Assembly (NCBI GenBank): GCA_030248215.1
Contig: JASANG010001674.1
Span: forward strand, 43,492-107,491
From: Enoplolaimus lenunculus
Taxonomy: Eukaryota; Nematoda; Enoplea; Enoplida; Thoracostomopsidae
DNA: 64,000 nucleotides
Reading direction: 5' to 3'
Made by a program: the position numbers and the translations under genes. Every line of letters begins with the position of its first letter. Position 1 is the stretch's first letter. Below, in pieces: positions 57,241 to 64,000 of this stretch. The notes below the pieces were generated by a model that did no database searches, was not told the DNA's origin, and saw only the letters and a program-made list of their open reading frames with translations.

Positions 57241-57340
57241 ACGCAGCATGCCTGACCAACTGAATTTTTCGACGACTATAAAGTCGACCGTATGCTGCCG
57301 GGTAGGAACCAAGGACATCAGACCTTTCTACTGTGGTACA

Positions 57341-57700
57341 GTGGAATGACTTAGCTAGGGGCAAAATGGCCGAAACAGAAAGAAACAAAATGAAAAGGAA
57401 AGAAACAAGCAAAAGCAAAGGAAACAAAAACGGAAAAATAAGAGTTGAAAATCAGGATAAAATTTATAAAATTATGCAAATTTGGTTAACATGCGTGGGC
57501 GACTAGCCCAAATATGGAGTATTATGGTAAGATTAGAAGCTGAAAATCACGGGGTTTTTGTATTCTCAGTCGGATTTATTGTTTTTATTGAAAATAAGTG
57601 AGATCTTGTATCTTGAGCGCTAAGAATTGGTTTACTACCTGGCTTTATAGTTTACTTGGAAGAACTCGACTTTGGAATCGTAAGTAACCTTGAATTATTG
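57341..57700. other. no gene recognised
   Basis: Purine-rich stretch (57,360-57,450: GAAAGAAACAAAATGAAAAG) followed by AT-rich sequence. It may include upstream parts of the retroelement to the right, but no boundary is visible. Confidence 0.35.
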
Positions 57701-60700
57701 TGCATATTAAAAATAGTATTATGAGCGGAAAAATCATATTGCAAACCGAGTCCGGTGTGTTGGGCGCCGGAGTCTCGCAGTGCTAGGCAGCGCGTTCAGC
57801 GGTCACACCGGAGTTCGGTTGCGTCTGCTCCGCTCAATTAACACGTAGAATCTTTACTGACAAATTGACATAACACACAAATAGCGGTATAAGCAATAGT
57901 ACAACTCGTCCCGTAGATTAGAACCAAAACTACTTAAAATCTCCGGTAACAACCGTACTGTAAAACTGTTATTATTGTCATTCTGTATAACATTGCCTTC
58001 GGTATAACCGTGTCCGTGCCTTTGTCTGTAAATACGTTTCATAGTAAATCTTGAATACCGACCGTGTCGTTGGTGAAGGGCGATTACGCTACCGTCATAG
58101 ATCTGAAACACACGAGCCGTAGATACAAACCCATCCGAATCCGACATGGTGACCACGATGGTCTATGATTGATCTAACGACAACGACAAAGGTATATAAA
58201 AAGAGATCGACTACGAATTGTAAGTAAAAACTTTAATTTTTCCTATTTACCAGCGCATTCGAAATGCCCTTAAAAAGAACACCAGCCCGATTATCTGTTA
58301 AAAAACCAAACACTAGACAATATACTAGAACAATGGCAGAAAAAGCACAACAGGGACTAGTAACAAATTTAACGGAATCCCCCAAATCAAGCACGAAAGG
58401 AATAAAATCACAACAGACCCAGAACTTAACCCCGGATATACGAATACCAGACACATCTGGTCAAATACCGACAACAACGCAGGAATTAAGTACTTTAGCA
58501 CCTTCGGTGCACTACAAACAGACTCAACGAAGTACAGATAACCCTGTAAGTAGTCTTGATTCAGCAAAAACGGCAATCGACTACATCACACAAAAACATA
58601 GATATATCCACTCAAAAAGTGGAACCAACATGGACAAAACCATCGACATCTACAAATATTGATTTTGCAACTACGTTGTCGAAACAATTGGAAACCACTG
58701 TAATAAAACATCCAGGATTTCCAATACAACAGTCTGATCTAATGACGCCGATAGGGAATCTACCCCAAAACACAGCAAAACCATATTCGACATATCCGTA
58801 TGCACAAACGTCCTATAGCCAACCTAAAATGGCTATACAGCCAATATTGACAACGAACACTGGCTATAAACCGCTATTACCGTTTGACCAACTGCCAGAA
58901 TGATCATTTAACACAGCGGATAAAAAATTAGAACTGGAATTGACCAAAACACAGGAACTTGGTGATAACATAGCTAATACTAGCCGACATAATATCACCA
59001 CTCCACAAAATTTTGTACCTGTAACAAATATACAGGGATTTCCCCCACAACAGATTACCAATATGCAACCACAGAATCCAATGGAACAATTGGTTAACAC
59101 ATTTAACCCACAACAGTGGGCAATATTTAACCAAATACCTCGAGCAATGCCGTTAACAACAACAAATGTAGAAGTACATCGACATATCGAAGGAGATACT
59201 TCTCCATCATCAAGACGTAGTAAAACATCATCCCGACGTAGTAACGATACCATAAAAACAGACATTGACACATCGGATACGGAATATAATTCCGTAGTGG
59301 ATAACCCGATGTCATCACAATTAATTACGCATCCACAGAAACAGGCGCCAATTGTTATTCACATGCCTGATAAAATTCCGCTTGTGCCACCATATGATGG
59401 TAAAACCGATTTTAGTGTCTTTTTACGTAAATTCAATAGAATTTTAAATACATCTAAAATACAGTCGGAAGAAACAAAATTACGATTATTCAAGGGTTGT
59501 CTGCGCAATAATGCGGAAACTTACCTTGAATTATTAGAGGATCAATTTCCTTTATCACAAAATGATATTGAATTTTTGATATTGAAATTTCAAGAACGAT
59601 TTGGTGAATCACCAGATTTGTCCAGTAGAATAGCTACATTCCAACGCATACAACAAACAAGTAGCGTGGATGACTATGCAGATGCACTGTTAGCATACTG
59701 GACACGATACTTAGAAAAGCAATTCGCAAACACTGTTGAGGCTCGCGAATTGCTATGTCAAACATTTATTAAAAATTCAATGGCAGGTCTGAAAGAACGT
59801 CTACAATTAGGAATGATAGAATCATTCACCGAGCTGCGAATCCGTGCAACAAAATTGCAGCAACAATTAGAATTAGACGGAATCATTACAATTCCTAAAA
59901 AATCGGAACAATCCGATATTAGGAACAATCGCGCACGGACGAACACAAGTACAACAACGAGTACAACAACAAAGGAACAACCAAATAATAAGCAAAGCAA
60001 CGAGAAAACAACAAAAACGTTTATGAACAGCGGTAATAACGCTAATAAAACAACTAATACCGCTGAAAATTCTATGCGGAAAACGACAGGCCCCCGTCCG
60101 CGAAAAACAGAAGAAGAAATTCAAAAATTACGTGAGGCGGGCTTATGTTTTTATTGCGAAAAAGCCGGACACATGACAAATGACTGTCCGGTCCGACAGG
60201 CAGTTGCCGAACGCGTTAAAAATTGGCAACAGAAGCAAGGCGCCCAAGGGGGGACAGCGAAACAACCACAAACTACTGCTGTACCCTGTATATACTGTAA
60301 GAAAACAAATCATAAAGCTGAAGAATGTTTCTTCAAACCTGGTCACGAAACGAGTAGCACGACAACTTCGAATACAGCAACAAAGTTACCTGCAAAAGAA
60401 ACAAAATCCGAGCAGGTATCACAAAAAGCAAGTCATATATCAAGTGCAAATTCGGGTATCAACCCTCACTTGATAATATTAAAGACTAATGCACCCCGGG
60501 ATACAAGAATTCGAAAACTACATGAACAACCGATAGCAAATATACAATCGGTATCCGAACAGAAAGCAAATTCGTCACATGTTGAACTTTGCGTAACAAA
60601 ACCTAAAGGTATGTACATAGAAATGGGTATCCAAGGGTATCTATTAACGGGAGCAATTGATACTGGTGCTGACATTAGCATGATGCATGTCGCAATATAT

Positions 60701-63700
60701 CAAAGATTTTTCCCGACAATACCGTTAGACACATCAAATAGAATAAAATGTAGAACATATGACAGTAGGACAGGACAAGAAACACTAGGCTCCATGAATT
60801 TTCCAGTAACAATCGGAGCGGTGCAAAAAACAGTGGCAATCCATATAGCACCAGTTTTACAATCTGCATTAATTATAGGCGACGATACTTTATCCGAATT
60901 CGGAATCGTCATTAATTATAACAAGTTTACAGTTACTGTTGATAGGAAAGTTATTCCTTCATGGCGGCAACGTCAAATATATAACGACGGTGAAATTTCA
61001 TATGAATATATCCCCAATCCAAAACCACATAGACCTCCTGGCAATAAGCTGAAAGACCCAGAAATCGAAATCGGTCAGTATACCGATTCCATTGATGAAT
61101 CTGATAAGAAGGTAACAAAATTGTTAACATATAAAGACAACAAAACAAAATTGTTGTCACAACAAGATGCAAAGGAAATGGCAAATAGCAATCCTGTGTG
61201 TAACAATAAAAATAAAGATATATACACAGATACAAAAGAGCAGGAAATATATGATGTACTACCATCAATAGGAACGGCTAATATATGCCGAGTTGCAGTA
61301 TCGTTGGATATTCCTGCATCAGCGACTACCTGGGTTCCTTGTACTACGATTGATACAGAATCAGTACAAGATATATATGTAGAACCCCAATTTGCAGAAT
61401 CAGTACCACTGGATTCAATAATTGTACCGTGTATGAAAACGCAGAAACGAAAAGATCAAGTGTTAATACCAGTTACGAATATGTCGGGAAATTCCGTACA
61501 TTTAATAAAAGATATGCAAATTGCACAGGTAGAAAAAGTAGAAGTAATACAAGAAGTATTACAAAGAAAGGACGCAACTATAAGTGCAACGGCATTAGAT
61601 ATAGCCGACAAATTGCCACAACAAGAAATAAAAACAATTGGACAACATACTGACATAAATACAGTCGCAATTTCTGATGTTGATAAAAAGGCTCAGCAAT
61701 TGCATAACTTTACAGAATGGCTATTAGAACAGGTATCGGACATGCAAGAAATCCCTATTCCGGAAGGTGTAACTCTCGACCCACACGATTTTCAAGGCGA
61801 GCAGTTACGCCAAATTAAAGCATTATTATATTCAAATAACGATATTTTTGGTGCAGAAACAAAACCGTTAGGAACAACTGATGTTGTTAAACACCGTATA
61901 ATAGTACAGACACAAAATCCTATACAACAAAAAGTTAGAAGAGCGGCTTATGCACGCCGCCAAAAGATAACCGAATGTGTTACAAAAATGTTAGAAGACG
62001 GCATAATTCAACCGTCAAAAATCCCATGGGCTTCGCCCGTCGTATTGGTAAAAAAGAAAGATGGCGGTTTACGATTTTGTATTGACTACCGCCAAGTAAA
62101 TGATGTAACCAAAAAAGATAGTTTTCCGCTACCGCGGATAGACGAAACTATCGACGCCCTCCGTGGGTCGAAATACTTTACAACAATAGATTTACAATCT
62201 GGATATTGGCAAATCCAGATGGACGAACGCGACATTGAGAAAACAGCATTCATATGCCACGAAGGCTTATATGAATTTAATGTAATGCCTTTCGGACTAA
62301 CTAACGCTCCAGCAACATTCCAGAGAATGATGCAAATGGTCTTCTCTGGATTGTTGATGGAGATATGTCTCTGTTATCTAGACATTATAGTCTTCTCTAG
62401 ATCATTTGCACAGCATCTCATGGATTTAGAACGAGTATTCGACAGACTACGTGAAGCCGGGTTAACAATAACCGGCAGAAAATGTGAATTTGCAAAACAA
62501 AAAGTCCAATTTTTAGGACATGTAGTCTCAAACGGGGGAATTGCCCCGGACAACGCAAAAATAGCAAAAATAAAAGAATGCCGAATACCGAAAAATATAA
62601 CAGAATTAAGATCCTTTTTAGGATTAACAGGATATTATCGACATTTCGTGCAGAATTATGGTATTATAGCACATCCTCTGTACGAATTAGTAAAAGGAAA
62701 CCAAAAAGGTAAGTCCATCGAAAATAGATGGACTGAAGAATGCACAACAGCATTTGAACAACTGAAACAAAAACTGATAGAATATCCTGTATTAGCATAT
62801 CCAAATCATAATAAACCTTTTATATTGAACACAGACGCAAGCAATAATGGAATGGGATTCCTGCTTTCCCAAATCACAGAAGATGGGATGGAACACCCCA
62901 TACATTATGGAAGTCGCAGGTTTACACCTGCAGAAAGACAATATGCTATAACTGAAAAAGAATGCTTAGCAATAGTTACAGCATTCACAAAATTTAGACC
63001 TTATTTATTAGGTGCATTTACAACAGTTATAACCGACCATGCACCTTTAACGCAAATACTAAACAAAATTAGACCTGCTGAGGCATTAACACCTCGCTTA
63101 TTGCGTTTTGCATTAAAACTGCAAGAATTCGATTTCATGGTTATTTACAAACCAGGAAGAAAACACCAAAATGCAGACGCATTATCACGACCGCCAATAT
63201 TAAACGGCGAGCTGGAAACAGACGCAACGGATATGACAACAACACCTGAACACGACACTCAATTACAAATACGCGACAAAAACATAAAACAAGAATTGGA
63301 AGTACAATTACCCATTGTACTTCAAATAACTGAAACACAAAAACAAAACCCCCCTAACACTGAAAGCACAGAAAAAACGGAAAAATAACTGAAGAACTAG
63401 AAAACAATTGTGATTCTTACTTTGATATAGAATCACCATGGGATCCAGAGCAATTGAAGATTGCTCAATCCAATGATGAAAAATTTGGACCATTGATACA
63501 TTTGCTAGAACACGGATCAATACCCAATAATTTATCTTCTGAATTAGAAGATTGGGTATATAAAAATGAAACACGTTTTGTGTTATACAATAATATATTG
63601 TATCAAACAAAACGAAGATTAAAACCCATCAAATCTGAAAAATTGGAATTTCAATTGGCAGTGCCAATAATATTCCGAAAAACTTTGATTGAACAAGCAC

Positions 63701-64000
63701 ATTGTTCAAAATACGGAGCACACATGTCTTTTGACCGTGTGCTAGGAAAATTAACCCGAAAATTTTATTGGCCAAATATGTCGCAAGACATACAACAATT
63801 TATTGAAAAATGTGTGCCGTGTGCACGTTTTAAAACAGGACCTAACCGTAAAAATGAACTAGAACCAATCAAGGCCGTTTCGCCTTTTCATATATTAGGC
63901 GTAGACGTAATAGGACCGTTACATGAATCAGACGATGGAAATAAGTACATCGTCTGTTTCATGGACTACTTTACAAAATGGCCTGAGGCCTTTGCAACAA
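57700..64000 (+). mobile_element. Ty3/Gypsy LTR retroelement (fossil), runs off the right edge
   Basis: Parts in order: leader and possible LTR (about 57,700-58,260, boundary uncertain); gag with capsid-like region around 59,380-59,900 and two CCHC zinc knuckles near 60,146 and 60,286; aspartic protease near 60,650 (AIDTGAD); reverse transcriptase about 61,900-62,700 (FCIDYRQVN, FGLTNAPATFQ); RNase H about 62,800-63,200 (LNTDASNNGMGF); integrase zinc domain and start of the catalytic core from about 63,650. Domain order RT, RNase H, integrase defines Ty3/Gypsy. It looks nearly whole, with only a few breaks, so a fairly young copy. The 3' part lies outside the window. Confidence 0.93.

Noticed and set aside
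57854-58156. 100-codon minus-strand open frame antisense to the retroelement leader
   Set aside because: No similarity to a known protein is recognised, and it lies antisense in the leader or LTR region of the Ty3/Gypsy copy.

Overview
The window is animal (metazoan) nuclear DNA from an invertebrate. Evidence: two intron-rich protein genes with GT-AG splicing, AT-rich introns packed with short terminal-inverted-repeat (TIR) elements, a pogo/Tigger-type DNA transposon, tRNA-derived repeats and a Ty3/Gypsy retroelement. I cannot name the species. Nematode-type telomere hexamers (TTAGGC) are abundant, but they sit inside dispersed elements and do not by themselves prove a nematode.

Layout. (1) 1-35,757, plus strand: the 3' two thirds of a NALCN sodium-leak-channel gene. 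I could place 29 coding exons from the last helix of domain II to the stop codon. Splice phases close exactly: 3,708 coding bases, 1,235 residues plus stop. The 5' end lies left of the window. (2) 35,758-47,553: the space between two convergent genes. It holds a MITE just after the NALCN stop, a split hAT-like element filled with other repeats (37,653-39,605), a 5.2 kb decayed pogo/Tigger transposon (about 39,804-44,984) and a GC-rich minisatellite element (45,963-47,232). (3) 47,554-55,703, minus strand: a complete STAMBP (AMSH) gene for a JAMM-type, endosomal deubiquitinase: nine coding exons, 411 residues. (4) 55,704-57,600: tRNA-like and tandemly duplicated repeat sequence. (5) About 57,700 to the right edge: a Ty3/Gypsy retroelement running off the window, treated here as a fossil.

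The two genes are tail to tail and otherwise unrelated. NALCN is a plasma-membrane cation leak channel that sets resting excitability. STAMBP trims K63-linked ubiquitin from cargo at ESCRT/STAM endosomes. There is no operon or pathway link between them. Most of the remaining DNA belongs to at least ten MITE-like families (named A-P here for cross-reference), several inserted within tens of bases of NALCN splice sites. One 7.2 kb NALCN intron carries a separate block of about 6.6 kb with its own diverged satellite of roughly 178 bp. I found no rRNA gene, functional tRNA gene, CRISPR array or bacterial-type operon.
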